Of a stretch of DNA of 64,000 nucleotides, positions 10,738 to 22,013 are shown piece after piece. How positions within the stretch are numbered: position 1 is the stretch's first letter; each line of letters starts with the position of its first letter. Origin of the DNA: Diploptera punctata (taxonomy: Eukaryota > Arthropoda > Insecta > Blattodea > Blaberidae); NCBI GenBank assembly GCA_030220185.1, contig JASPKZ010010238.1, positions 841,501 through 905,500 of the forward strand, given 5' to 3'. A program made the position numbers and the translations under genes. The notes under the pieces are model-generated. The model did not search any database and was not told the origin of the DNA. It saw only the letters and a list, made by a program, of their open reading frames with translations.

Positions 10738-10840
10738 TACATTTTATTATTTACATTTAAATTAAACCCTGTCTAATCTTTGTTTCAGTAATTTCATTAT
10801 ATTTTTTTTTTGTATCTAGATATTCGCACCTACCTCCATT

Positions 10841-10975
10841 ATGCCTCGACATAGAACATTGACGGATCGGAGCGAGAGACAAAGAGGAAGCGATATAAAT
10901 TCCCATTCACAAAATAATAAGCCAAATGCAAATTTTAATAGCTTAAATATTACACACCATAGCAATACGAATTGA
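10841..10975 (+). CDS. Small open frame, 44 codons, possible exon or gag relic
   Basis: ATG at 10841 gives MPRHRTLTDRSERQRGSDIN and continues to a TGA at 10973. It is basic and polar with no membrane segment. It is preceded by a T-tract and TATCTAG (10802-10819), which resembles a 3' splice site. The family is not recognised. The ORF end overlaps a short repeat (ATTGACTTACTCTCGC) also seen near 10130, which argues for repeat-derived sequence. Confidence 0.25.
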   Translation: MPRHRTLTDRSERQRGSDINSHSQNNKPNANFNSLNITHHSNTN

Positions 10976-11014
10976 CTTACTCTCGCATATTTATTATTAG
11001 TAGTTTATAGTATA

Positions 11015-11380
11015 ATTTTGGACCAAAGAGAGATGAACAGACGGGTGAATAGAGAAGACTACATAACAATGAACTACATGGTCTTTATAGGAAGCCAGAT
11101 ATATTAAGAACAGTCAAGTCTCGCAGACTGCGATGGGCAGGACATGTTGCACGTATGGGGAATAAAAGACTTGCATGGAGGCTTCTTGTAGGAAAGCCAG
11201 AGGGAAAACGGTTGGTAGACCAAGAATGAGGTGGGAGAATAACATTAACTATGATTTGAGGGAAGTAGATTATAGAGGGAATGATTGGAAAGCTTTAGCT
11301 CAGGATAGGAATGTATGGAGAGCTTATGTCCGCGCGGCCATGAACCTGCGGGTTCGATAGTGCCAGTGAGTAAGTAAGTA
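11015..11380 (+). pseudogene. RTE-a insertion, 366 bp, with 13-bp target duplication
   Basis: 5'-truncated copy running from GPKRDEQTGE to YVRAAMNLRVR and its stop, then TAGTGCCAGTGAG(TAAG)n. Exact target duplications AGTTTATAGTATA lie at 11002-11014 and 11381-11393. Small frameshifts (loss of bases in the PEGKRPVGRP region) make it non-coding. Confidence 0.9.
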
Positions 11381-11435
11381 AGTTTATAGTATACAAATGT
11401 CAGATGACGCATTATTGTTTTTTTAAATATGGCTG

Positions 11436-12093
11436 AACTCATCACCGCCTAATGATTTATCACGCCGCTTCATCAGACTATCCGACACACATAATCTTGA
11501 CACTCGATCCCATCAGCACATTGTCCTTTATATCCCTCCTCATCACATTGTATATTATTCATTATCTTTTACGGTCTCACTTACCAAAACATGGGATTCC
11601 CTTCCGTCCTATGTCAGAGACTGTCAAACTTAACATCCTTCAAAAACAAACTAAAGAATTATTTAATAACAAACTAATTTATACACCTCACTGATAGTAT
11701 TATTTTAATAATTAATAAATGTTATTGTTTATTAAAATAATATTAAGATTAACAAATATTTTCTTTCGTTTTGTTTTAAATATTGTATAATCGTAAAATT
11801 AGTTTTCTATATCTCATTATTTTTCTCTGTTTTTTAAATACGTTAGACAGGGACAATTTATTATGTCTTGCTTGTATATATTTTATTATTAGTTTTAGTC
11901 TTAATTTTAACTAATATTAACTGGTTGCATTATAGATCGTAATATAATAGATATTATCTTTTTGATCAAATTTTTATTTAGTATTTAATATTAGAGTTAA
12001 TTGAGATTGTTATATTCTGATGTAATATTTATGTTTGCCCTGGTGAGTGGAAGAGAAGGCCACATGGTCTTAACTCCACCAGGCTAAATAAAT
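11436..12093 (+). pseudogene. CR1-like LINE 3' end
   Basis: The ORF2 C-terminus matches 31457-31921 (LSRRFIRLSDTHNL, TWNSLPPYVRDCQ, KNKLKNYLI) but is frameshifted. The 3'UTR runs to the terminal hairpin GCCCTGGTGAGTGG...AACTCCACCAGG (about 12034-12081) and AATAAATC. It is about 90% similar by eye to the 31457-32336 copy, so the two are the same subfamily. Confidence 0.8.
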
Positions 12094-12460
12094 CTAGTCA
12101 AACTATACCACATATTTCCTATCGTTCGTATTTTTTTAAAATAAATCGAAAAGTAATGTATAATGACGTATTTGTGACATACTTAAAAATTTAATGAATT
12201 GTGGTCGAATTTCGACTACTGGGCGGCCACTAGTATTTATAAAACAAACGGAAAAATCCATTAAATACATTATATTATATTATTCACAAAAAAACGGAAA
12301 CAATTTTCATTAACATATTAATAAACCGTGCAGATATAATTCGCAATTTTACGAGCAAACAAACGAGGATAGATTAATCAATAGTAATGTTACAACCTCA
12401 TTAATTATTTTATTAATATATCTAACAAAAACAATTAATATTTCATATTATAAAAAATCA
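12094..12460. other. Unassigned AT-rich sequence
   Basis: Contains ATTTCGACTACTGGGCGGCC but no recognisable element. Confidence 0.45.
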
Positions 12461-12464
12461 TTAA

Positions 12465-12684
12465 CCCTAAAATTGGCAAAACACAAATTTCTTTTCTTAG
12501 TTATTTGAATGTGGCGGACCGCAGTGAAAACGGAATCTTGTGTAACTGTTATTATTAGGTATATTGTATAATTATACACACATTTAAGTGGTTTCATTTT
12601 GTTCGTTTTCTTTTGATTTATTTAAAATATTAAATTAACTGAAACAACTGATGTATCCAAAAGGATACATTATGAATTTAAGGG
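12465..12684 (+). mobile_element. piggyBac-like MITE (220 bp), TTAA target
   Basis: Bounded by TTAA on both sides, with ends CCCTAAAATTGGCAAAACAC and AATTTAAGGG. The interior has GTGGCGGACCGCAGTGAAAACG and a GTATCC.TTTGGATAC palindrome. No coding capacity. Copies at 19479-19700, 37781-37998, 54824-55027 (partial) and 1085-1102 (end only). TTAA targets and CCCT-type ends are hallmarks of piggyBac. Confidence 0.9.
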
Positions 12685-12877
12685 TTAAAAATAGATGGTA
12701 TCATTTGAGTTTCATTTTGACTATCCATACTGATTCTTATTGTTTGAATCAGTCTTAATTTGTTTATTTGTTACGAGTAATATTGAAAATGCCTGATCAC
12801 ACAATCAAAACTAAGAGTTTAAGCAACAATATTAATATTTTTTTGAAACATATTTTAGATAGTTTTATTTTTAATTG

Positions 12878-13848
12878 AATCGCTGAGTTGAAAAGGGAAG
12901 AAACTCCATGTATCCTATTTTATAGAAAACATTAAAAATCTACACAACTTCTTATAGCTTATTCTGACAAATGTTTCACCAATTACAATATTGATCCTCT
13001 GCTTACAGGAAATTAAAAAATAACAAGAATTCATAATTTCTGTAGTACATACGTGTTTTATCGTTCTTCGAATGCAATGAAGCTTCTTCCTTTTTCAAAT
13101 TATCCAAAAATTAATTTAGCATATACAAAACGATAGTTCGACCAATTATCGTATATGGAGCACAAACTAGGGCTGATACAACAAAAACTAAACCAATAAT
13201 AAACACATGTGAAATGAAAATCTTAAGAACTATTCAGGGAAAACATTATTTGATAAAATACACAACACAGAAATTAGGGACAAATGCCATATTCAAGACA
13301 AGACCAAATTTATTATAGATAGACGAAAATATTGGAAGGGTCATATAGAAAGAATGGAAGAAAACCGGCTTGCAAAAAGAGCTAAAGAAGATAGACCAAT
13401 GGACGGGAGAAGATCAAGAACAAGACCAGCCAAGAGATGGATAGACAGTGAATGCACATCCAATACGTCTTCCTCCGAGGAGTGATTTTGGAAATAAACA
13501 GAATGAAAATCCTACAAATTAAGTTTAAGAAGAAGAAGAAGACATAAAGAAACGTTATTATTAATTATAAGACAAGAAAACTACATTCAAACCCTCAGAT
13601 ACATCAAAGAAACAGATTTTGGTTATTACTTGCTTTCCTTTGCCATCTTTTGGAAAACGTTCATTATCCACAAGGGATTTTAATGAACCATATTTTTATA
13701 AGTTTTTGATAAAAAAAGAAGAGGATCAATATTGTAATTGGTAAAAATTTTGTCGAAGTAAGGTATAAGATGTTACGCTTTTTTTTAAGGTTTTCTCAAA
13801 AATAGGACATTTGGAGTTTCTTCCCTTTTCAACTCAGCGATACAATAC
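12878..13848. mobile_element. Long-TIR element (~130-bp arms) hosting RTE-f
   Basis: Arms about 12882-13012 and 13718-13845 are inverted copies sharing CGCTGAGTTGAAAAGGGAAG and CCAATTACAATATTGATCCT. The centre contains an RTE-f insertion. No transposase relic recognised, so the superfamily is unknown. Confidence 0.7.
13110..13546 (+). pseudogene. RTE-f fragment with (GAA)n tail
   Basis: Translation gives TIVRPIIVYGAQTRADTTKT, CEMKILRTIQG, then RMEENRLAKRAKEDRPMDGR and PAKRWIDSECTS, with frameshifts. The end is AAGTTTAAGAAGAAGAAGAAG. Same subfamily as 37085-37640 and the array at 56783-60310. Confidence 0.8.
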
Positions 13849-13963
13849 TATACTGATCATCAAACATTGCATATAACATTTTTTAGTTACTTTCTGTTTT
13901 GTCGAATTCTTAGAATACCTGTAAGTGTTAATATTTACTAATTAAAAATAATGAAATCGAACA

Positions 13964-14995
13964 TTCATGCATTCATTCATAGTGTTCTGCTCAAGAGCAG
14001 GTCTTTCACTACAAACTCAGCATTCTCCATCCTTTCCTTTACTCAGCTATCCTTTTTGTATCTGCAATACAAACCATTTATTTTACCATCTGATGTTTTT
14101 TTTCTGCCTCTAACTTTCTTTCCGTTGACCATTCCTTCTAGGGCATCCTTCAGCAGGCAGTTTCTTCTTAATCAGTAGTCAATCCAATTTCTTTTCCTCT
14201 TCTTTACGAGTTCCAGCAATTATCTTCTTTCACCCACTCTATCTAGCATATCTTTATTTCTTACTTTGTCTGTCCATTTTATACGTTCCATTCTTCTCCA
14301 TACCCTCATCTCAAAAGCTTCCAGTCGCTTTTCCTCATTCCGTTGTAATGTCCAAGTCACTGCACCATACAATTCTACACTCCACACAAAGCACTTCACT
14401 AGCCTCTTCCTTAATTCTTTTGCCAAAGGTCCGCACAAAATTATTTTCTTCTTGTTGAAAGCTTATTTTGCCATTGCTACCCTCTGCTTTACTTCTTGAC
14501 CGCAGTTAATGTTACTACTGATAGTACAACCCAAGTATTTGAAGCTCTCCACTTGCTCAATGGCCTCATCTTTAATCCTCATGTTTATCTTCCTTGGTTT
14601 CCTTCCTATAATCATGGCATTCGTCTTATTTATATTTATTTTCATCCCATAATCCTCGCACTTGTCATTTAGCTCCATCAGCATGTCCCTCAATGTCATT
14701 GCATCTTCTGCTAGCAAAGCCATATCATCAGAAAATCTTATGCACTTTATTCTTCTTCCTCCCATGTTTATGCCTCCCGCATTGCTGAAGCAGTTCTTCA
14801 TTAGGTCTTCCAGGTAGGTGTTGAAAAGAGCAGGTGATAGAGGACATCCTTGCCTCACCCCTCTTCCAATTTCTTTTCCCTCTGACATTTCTTCTCCTAT
14901 CTTCACTTTTATTCGCTGTTTCATATAAAGACTACTTATGAGCCTTCTCTCCTTCCAGTTCACGCCAATTTTCTTCACGATAATCAGGAATTGAA
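13964..14995 (-). pseudogene. RTE-j reverse transcriptase, C-terminal half, with (TGAA)n tail
   Basis: A 171-codon open stretch (14463-14978) carries RT motifs: GVRQGCPLSPALFNTYLEDL, then IRFSDDMALLAEDA with the catalytic Asp pair, MKININKTNAMIIG and ESFKYLGCTISSN. A frameshift near 14463 leads to ELRKRLVKCFVWSVELYGAV and RRMERIKWTDKVRN, then decayed basic tail. The 3' end GACCTGCTCTTGAGCAGAAC ACTATGAATGAATG matches the 3' end of SINE S1. The fingers and endonuclease are missing. Confidence 0.9.
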
Positions 14996-15215
14996 CATAA
15001 GGTAAAATAAATTTATCAATGTAATGACTCGCTTTATTTCTTTATTTTATTCTTTATTATTTCGAAAGGGCTTTACTAATTACTAGGTAGCGTGCCGAGG
15101 AAATTATAGGAATGCATGAAGTGAGAACAGGACTTCTAAAAGAATTTACACACTTTTTTTTACGACATAAAAAGAAGCCATTGACACGATGTATCAAACA
15201 CTTTAATATATATAT

Positions 15216-15255
<40 letters not shown>

Positions 15256-15776
15256 AACATATTATAGTTACATTTGAAAATTACTTAAGATAGAACTTGG
15301 AAGCACCATTTAATAATAGGTTAATATTACCTTATAGGAGATTATACTTTGATTTTGGACATTCCCGAGAGAATTGAAAATACTCTAATACAAAACTCTA
15401 CTTACATAATTATGAAATGGGCCCAGCAGGGCGCTGGCCTTGCGACCTCGCTGTCCGATGGCTCCGACTAGACTCCCCCTTTTCTCTTTTTTTCCCCAGT
15501 TTATATCTCTCTAGTTTTGCTGGTTTCTTTAAAAAATCCCTTGTCTCATAAACAGCTATTCCATTAACTTAGGTATGTTTAACAGTGCTGATCGGATCTT
15601 AACCACAACCCTCCTTTCAAGGGTTTGTTTTAAAATATCTCTTGTGCAGCTATAAAAATAGCCTATTGGTCTCGCGGTGGCTTATAATTTGAAAGTCTGT
15701 CGGCATATGATATTCTGTTTGGTTATTTTCTGTGTGATTATGTGACTCAATTAATTATTTTTCGTACGTTTTATAA
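14996..15776. other. Unassigned sequence with a (TA)n tract
   Basis: Holds (TA)n around 15210-15254 and a short GC-richer patch at 15420-15480. No gene or element recognised. Confidence 0.5.
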
Positions 15777-15995
15777 CAATCAACTTCGGTAAAGATTAAA
15801 AAATGTTGTTTACGAATGGTCTATTCTAAATTCTATAAATATTTAATTGCATTAGCAATCAACTTAGTAATGATTAAAATTGTTTTACGAATGGTCTTAT
15901 TCTAAGATCTTATTAAATATTTAATTATACAACATTAGAACTTCGTAAAGATTAAAATAGTGTTTTTATGAATTTCTATTCTAAATTCTATACTT
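15777..15995 (+). repeat. Three degenerate tandem units of ~77 bp
   Basis: Units beginning near 15777, 15857 and 15933 share AACTTNGTAAAGATTAAAA, GTTTTACGAATGGTCT and ATTCTAAATTCTAT. AT-rich, no coding sense. Confidence 0.6.
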
Positions 15996-16708
15996 ATAGT
16001 TTAAACTCATTCGTAAAAATGTGTGGATTTCAAAATTTAAAATATAAATGAAAGAGGTTAAAGAATTAAATTTGTGAGGACTGACGTCATATGTATTAAT
16101 TAATTTGATGTTTGTGTGGAATGTAACCAATATTATTGGTGTTAGGGTAGAATGACTGTTTTGCAGTATAGGCAATCCCGCTAATATTGGCATTAGCCTA
16201 CAAGCTCTCCCTTTTATGGATGAGATAATCACCAATTAATCAGGGTAAACTCTAATTTGAATATTTGCCGGCCATGAGCGTTGACACCAATTATTTGGTC
16301 CTGTATCGGACTGGAACGTTGCGGGAAACGCAAAACACACAGGCGATTGAATTACCTCTCTTGTTTCCTTTACTAAGAGCAACTTTACCTGATCCTCGCG
16401 GCTTGTTGCTTTATAATTTTCCGGTACAGTTTCATACATCAAATCTACGTCCCAGTTTATGTAGAGGCTCTAATACATTCAACATTCAACTTTTCACAAA
16501 ATAAAATCATGTAACTAGATAGTTTACCGAATTAAAAATTTCAGGTAAATGACAGGATAACATAATCACTAAACATGCATGCTAAACATGTATTCTTTGT
16601 TGGAAATTAAAAGAAAGGTAATTTCTGAATATAGTAATTGGACTAGTTAATTATGCACCAACTCAGCTACAATGGCCATGGTCATAAATAATGAGTTTAA
16701 AAAAAACT
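15996..16708. other. Unassigned sequence
   Basis: Short open frames on both strands (61-84 codons) show no recognisable motif and overlap one another. Nothing else seen. Confidence 0.5.
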
Positions 16709-17135
16709 CATAAACAACACGTTTTATTAGAAAACCGAACTAAAAATGAAAAACAAGTTTAATTTCCAACACGCTTGGGATACAATTAAGTGGTCAACAA
16801 AATGTATCATCTCCAACACATCTAGAATAAAATGTAGTAGTTATCTAAAAAAAACTAATGTTTACCATCGAAAGCGTGGCTGCTTTTTATGCGTTTTTAC
16901 TGTTTCTTCTTAGGAGATTTTAGCTTTTACCAATATTAGTTTTGTATCCAATATGTTAATTGATATTATTATTTATTGATTATTATTATTTTTGTAGATA
17001 ACTCTAGTTTTAGTGTTTGAGTGTGTTGCGAGATTATTTTGTTGTTGACCACTTTAATTTTATCCCAAGCATGTAGGAAATTAAAATTATTTTTCATTTT
17101 TTAAGTTACGGTTTCTAATAAAGCTAGTTGATTTC
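16709..17135. mobile_element. Long inverted repeat (~150-bp arms), possible Penelope 5' parts head to head
   Basis: Arms about 16712-16860 and 16985-17130 are inverted copies sharing TTTATTAGAAA and AAGTGGTCAACAA. Each arm translates from ATG to a related peptide (MKNKFNFQHAWDTIKWSTKC in the left arm). A third copy is at 9539. The ATG-led similarity suggests coding origin. A Penelope link is inferred only from adjacency of related ends. Confidence 0.5.
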
Positions 17136-17262
17136 AGTTTTTTAAACTTAGTATGGATTTGTTTATTTTTTAGTGTGGTTTTCTAAATAATTATTAAAGA
17201 TCTTTAAATGCGTATACTTTGTAAGTAGGAGCTAAAAGTAAATACTCTTCTAAAAAAGAATC

Positions 17263-17357
17263 CGCTGGGGCTGGATTTGAAGAACCAGTGACCTATGGAT
17301 TACTGAGATTATATACCACTAGCAGTCCACTACTCTACCAACTGAGTCTACCACCAA
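17263..17357 (-). pseudogene. tRNA-Tyr pseudogene with retained intron
   Basis: The minus strand reads TAGACTCAGTTGGTAGAGTA (D arm), GTGGACTG-CTAG, about 20 bases of intron-like sequence, TCCATAGGTCACTGGTTC and CCAGC. Animal tRNA-Tyr(GUA) genes have this D arm, a GUGGACUGUAG...UCCAUAGGUC split by an intron, and the GCUGGUUC T arm. Here an extra C disrupts the GTA anticodon, the T loop has three extra bases and the acceptor pairs poorly. Dead. Confidence 0.7.
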
Positions 17358-17583
17358 ACGTAACTAAAAAAGTCCATACATCCACAACCTATTAATACCA
17401 CACGGTCTTTATTTTGTGATGTCCTGATGATCGATGGCCAGGATTCTTAGAATATAAAAGTTATGAAATTATTGGTATGGTCTTTGGTATTGTTACAAGT
17501 TATATAAAGATTCACGTCAGTTGCCACTGTTGTTTTTAAGATGGTTGAAAGATCGTGTGGAAAGATTCAGTTACTACATAGTG

Positions 17584-17827
17584 TGTAGACAGGTCAAGCT
17601 AATATCAAGCGTGTATAAAATAAGTATCTGTTGCACTGAGTACTCAACAACTAGTAGCAGAAGCTCATCTTGCTGATGATGGAAATTAACTTCCGAAAGG
17701 CCTCCAGATAACATTCTAAACATAATTTTTTAACGTAGTTGAGCACGACGGCACATGTCAAAAAGGTACATATTTTAAGTTTTTTCTTCTTATGACTATT
17801 CACCTCAACGGAATTTGATATGAATTT
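17584..17827 (+). mobile_element. Penelope-like terminus with hammerhead-like core
   Basis: Contains CTGATGAT (17673-17680), stem GGAA/TTCC, then GAAA (17695-17698), and downstream CACCTCAACGGAATTTGATATGAA. The same order (CTGATGAT, stem, GAAA, CACCTCAACGGAA) follows the Penelope GIY-YIG region at 35031-35160. Cut at the right by an RTE insertion. Confidence 0.65.
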
Positions 17828-18195
17828 TATTAGTTTTTTTTATTATTCCGGCTTTTACAATGAATATACATTTTTCCGGTACCCATGTTCACAGTTAACT
17901 ACACATTTGTTTCAACACATTTTTCCATTCCTGTCTGTTCATCCATATATCTTCTTCTATTTCCCATTCCCTCTTAGTTTCATTGATTCCCTGAATCCAT
18001 GTAATATTTGTTCTACCCTTCTTTTTTCTTCCCTGTGGTTCCCAATCCATGATTATCTTAGGTAGTCTTCCTTCTTCCATCCTTCTAATGTGTCCGTACA
18101 CTGACTTATTAGAACGATTAAATATTTTTCCTCGATTTGCATTTTCAGAATGATAACTGAAGAATTTAGCTGATTTCTTCCCCAAAGAATTTTAA
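17828..18195 (-). pseudogene. RTE fragment inserted in Penelope terminus
   Basis: A minus-strand open stretch of 96 codons from 18185 reads GKKSAKFFSYHSENANRGKI, SVYGHIRRMEEGRLPKIIMD and IWMNRQEWKNVLKQMCS with the stop at 17895. Same subfamily as 3598-3836. AATTTTAT occurs on both sides (near 17821 and 18194) and may be the target duplication. Confidence 0.8.
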
Positions 18196-18211
18196 TTTTA
18201 TATCTAGAATG

Positions 18212-18531
18212 TCCACCGCTGTGGTCTCGATGTAGCGTGCTGCCTTGTCACGCAGCGGGCCTGGGTTCGATCCCCGGTCGGGACAGTTTTTCTGGGTGAG
18301 GTTTTCATCGGGGGTTTTCCTCGCCTATAAGACAAATGTCAGGAAAACTTTAAGGCCCAAACGGTCCCCGAAATCATATGGCCATCATCATCCTTCACCG
18401 GTGTGGAAAGCAACGGGAAGCTACTACACTTACAATTCCCTAGTAAAGCTGCAAGCATAGCATGAAAATGCTATGATTGTAGTGAAAGACCTGCTCTCGG
18501 GCTGAATTACTATGGATGGATGGATGGATGG
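18212..18531 (+). mobile_element. S1 SINE, complete, 320 bp, 12-bp target duplication
   Basis: Full-length copy: tRNA-like head with box B GGGTTCGATCCCC, body with GGCCCAAACGGTCCCCGAAA, single ATCATC, and 3' end GACCTGCTCTCGGGCTGAAT ACTATGGATGGATGG. Exact target duplications ATATCTAGAATG lie at 18200-18211 and 18532-18543. The 71-codon frame inside it is spurious. Confidence 0.95.
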
Positions 18532-18593
18532 ATATCTAGAATGCAATTCATCTCATGAAAATTTCCTCCTTTGTGGAGAACATATAAGCACAT

Positions 18594-19320
18594 ACTTACT
18601 TACTTACTCACTGGCACTATCGAACCCGTAGGTTCATGGCCGCGCAGGTATAAGCTCTCCATACATCCCTATTCTGAGCCAATACTTTCCAATCATTTCC
18701 TGTGTAATCTACCTCCCTCAAATCATAGTTAATATTATTCCCCCCCTCATTCTTGGTCTACCAACTGGGCGTTTTCCCTCTGGCTTTCCTACAAGAAGCT
18801 TCCATGGAAATCTTTCATTCCCCATACGTGCAACATGTCCTGCCCAACGCAGTCTACGAGACTTAACTGTTCTTATTATATCTGGCTTCCTATAAAGACC
18901 ATGTAGTTTATTATTATGTAGTCTTCTCCATTCACCTGTCTGTTCATCTCTCTTTGGTCCAAAAATTTTCCTAAGTACTTTATTCTAAAATACCTGTATT
19001 CTCATTTCCTCCCTTAAAGTAAGAGTCCATGTTTTGCACCCATATAATATAACTGGTAGAATAATAGTTTTATATATTCTCAGTTTAACGTTTTTTGAAA
19101 GGAGTTGGGACATCAAAAGTCTCTGCAATGCATAATAGCACGCATTTCCAGAATTGAGCCTATGTTTAATTTCTTTGTGCATCTCATTCCTATTTGTGAT
19201 CATTGTTCCTAGGTATTTGAATTCAGCCACTTCCTCAAAATTTCCCTCATTTGTCATTAGCTGTCCATTTCCATTATATAATGAATTTCTACGTGTTACC
19301 ATATATTTAGTTTTATTGAT
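18594..19320 (-). pseudogene. RTE-a insertion, 727 bp, with 10-bp target duplication
   Basis: 5'-truncated. From the 5' side it encodes MVTRRNSLYNGNGQLMTNEG, AEFKYLGTMITNRNEMHKEI, VILYGCKTWTLTL, then the basic tail to NLRVR and a (TAAG)n tail at 18594-18606. A stop interrupts after EEMRIQVF. Target duplications ATAAGCACAT are at 18584-18593 and 19321-19330. Confidence 0.92.
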
Positions 19321-19478
19321 ATAAGCACATGAAAGTATTAAATATTCTGCAGTTCAGTTTTATTTAATATTAGAAGTTACTTTACATTGGATTCAAGAGT
19401 TAATAGCATTTTAACAAGATAATGTCGTATCGAGAATTCCAGAATTTTAATAAAACTGGGTTACGCAGTTTTAGTTAA

Positions 19479-19700
19479 CCATTAAATTTATAATGTATCC
19501 TTTTGGATACATCAGTTGGTTCAATTAATTTTATATTTTAAATAAATCAGAAGGAAACGAACAAAAATAAACCAGTTTAAATGTGTTTCTAATTATACAA
19601 ATATACCTAATAATAACAGTTATACAAGATTCCGTTTTCACTGCGGTCCGCTACATTCAAATAACTAACAGAAGAAACCTATGTTTTGCCAATTTAAGGG
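19479..19700 (-). mobile_element. piggyBac-like MITE (222 bp)
   Basis: TTAA at 19475-19478 and 19701-19704. Ends CCATTAAATTT and AATTTAAGGG. Interior matches 12465-12684 inverted. Confidence 0.9.
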
Positions 19701-19911
19701 TTAAAAAACTTCGACTAACTAATCCCTACTGTGAGAAGAATGGAAAATATTACCACAACGTAGTTAATATATAATTTGCATGAGGATTCAAATAAAATGC
19801 CGCAAGAGACAATTATTTCTTTACATATTTTCACTACGACTTTTTTTTTGTAGAAGCAATATATTTATTTTATTAAGTAACACACTTAACATCTCAAATC
19901 ATTATCATAAG

Positions 19912-20693
19912 TAATGCCATGAGTGATTTCCAAATTATCGATAAATTCACGACTCACGAAGTGAGGAATGAATTTATCTAGAGAATTTGGAAATCAAGAG
20001 TGGCATTTGTTAGGACTATTTAACGAATAAAATTAAGCTGTTTACTCACAAATCATTATTTAAATATAGTTACTTTAAAATGTTTATTTATTTAATGTAA
20101 ACGGCGATGTTTGAAAACAAATGAGAAACGGTATGTTTCGTTTCTCCATCCACTGCAACAAGATCATATAATGTTATATATTGCCATCTGGCGTGGAAAA
20201 TTTGAAATATCATCGCAATGTTATAAGAATGCATCCTAGCGGAGAAAAAATTAAAACATCAAACTGTATATTATAACCAAAATTATAGGTTATTAATTTA
20301 TTTTTTAGTAAACAACTCGGTAAAATCATTATTTAAAAACACAGTTATAGAACACAGAATTATCAAAAAGAACTCGGTAATATCATTATTTAAAAACACA
20401 ATTAATGAACACACATTGTCAAATTTGTATTTCGTCTATAACTTAATTTGAAGCACAGCCAAATCTTGTTTCTGCCATTTTGAACATTCAAATATGGCGG
20501 TTTTACTGTTGGCTCAGTCACTGCAAAATAATTGTCAGACCTGTTCAGAATATTAAAAAGAGGAGCTTTCTTTAATATGGTAATTATAACACTGATAAAT
20601 ATTTGGTGAAACATGACTCTGATTGGTTGTAAAACAGAAATCATTGAAACGTGATTGGTCATTGACTCCCATTTGGGGCATGAGTTAAATAGT
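19912..20693 (+). mobile_element. Hairpin-plus-TIR element H, copy 1
   Basis: A 105-bp hairpin (AATGCCATGAGTGATTTCC ... GGAAATCAAGAGTGGCATT, 19917-20008) leads into a segment bounded by ACTATTTAAC and GTTAAATAGT (20018-20691). No coding relic recognised. Copies: 20694-21580, 22014-22457 (internally deleted) and 61555-62298 (inverted). Copy 2 begins right where copy 1 ends, giving a tandem pair. Confidence 0.7.
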
Positions 20694-21580
20694 CATAAGT
20701 AATGCCAAGAGTGATTTCCAAATGTATTTAGAAAATCACGAGTGGCATTTGTTAGGACTATTTAACGAATAAAATTAAGCTGTTTACTCACAAATCATTA
20801 TGTAAATATCCATCCATCCATAGTAATTCTGCTCGAGGACAGGTCCTTCACTGCAAAGATAGCATTTTCATGCTATGCTTGCAGCTTTACTAGGGAATTG
20901 TAGGTGTGGTAGCTTCCCGTTACTTTCCACACCGGTGAAGGATGATGATATGATTTCGGGGACCGTTTGGGCCTTAAAGTTTTCCTGACATTTGTCTTAC
21001 ACGTGAGGAAAAACCCGATAAAAACCTCACCCAGAAAAACTGCCCCGGCCGCTGATCGAACCCGGGCCCGCTGCGTGACAAGGCAGCACGGTACCTCGAG
21101 ACCACAGCGGTGGACTATTTAAATAGTTATCTTAAAATATGTTTATATTTAATGTAAACGGCGATATTTGAAAACAAATGAGATACGATTGGTACGCTTC
21201 ATTTGCTTCTTTTGTTCATCAATGCCACCAGATCATATCATTTGTTGCCAAAGGATACAATATTGTAAATGCACCCTAGTGGAGAAATTTATAACTAACA
21301 TTATATGTATTAATGAATTTCTGATGTCCTATGATGTAAATATGTCAATTATATTTTTCTGCAACGTTATTTCCTGGAAAATAATTCGGTTAAGAAAGTG
21401 CAAACAGTGGTTTCTTTCAATTGCTACAAATGTTTTTATATTATCTCCCGCATGCGCTATCGGCTGAGATTCATGCACTATATATACAATCTGGTAGCCG
21501 TATTTCTTAGAGAGTCAGTCACTGCAAAATAATGTTATGGCCTAATCAGAATGTTAAAAAGGATACTTTGTGACTGAATT
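20694..21580 (+). mobile_element. Element H, copy 2, split by an S1 SINE
   Basis: Short-armed hairpin at 20697-20751, then the H body. The S1 at 20808-21115 interrupts it. The body resumes as ATTTAAATAGTTATCTTAAA and reads to about 21580, where the 3' terminal repeat is missing. Confidence 0.65.
20808..21115 (-). mobile_element. S1 SINE, 308 bp, in element H
   Basis: Minus-strand S1 with head, GGCCCAAACGGTCCCCGAAA body, and (CATC)n tail. Flanks TATGTAAAT (20799-20807) and TATTTAAAT (21116-21124) are target duplications with one mismatch, and undisrupted H copies show the empty site. Confidence 0.9.
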
Positions 21581-22013
21581 GTTAAATTAATGTCAAGGCC
21601 GAGGTTCTTGATCTCTTGTTAAATAGATGGAGTATTCTTGTAGAACCGTTGAACACAATTTTCCATCCATTGATTAGAAACGTAACGTACTCTGCAAGCT
21701 GTTGAGAATTAAATACATACAAAATGCTTCAATATAGACATAAAACACATTGAATATGGCATAAATGGGAGTATAAGCGAGTATGGTAAGTGGACATTAC
21801 GCTATAATGGACTATCTAAGTGTGTGGTATAGCAGTGACAATGAGATATGGGTTAAACACTGCTTACATATTACAATCTTTCACTCCGGGGCTAATGGGG
21901 CTACATTTCCCTACATTAATTATATGCAGAAACCATCATAATATATTACCTGTTGATATATTACACATCCTCGCGTAAATTCCATGCAGAGCCCCTTCAC
22001 AAACCTGAGACTT
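21581..22013. other. Unassigned sequence
   Basis: Nothing recognised between two copies of element H. Confidence 0.5.

Noticed and set aside
15981..16504. Host gene from overlapping 68-84-codon frames
   Set aside because: No motif, frames overlap on both strands, and no splice pattern could be supported.
18245..18460. 71-codon conserved protein
   Set aside because: It lies wholly within SINE S1 and reads across its tRNA-like head; other S1 copies give the same frame broken differently.
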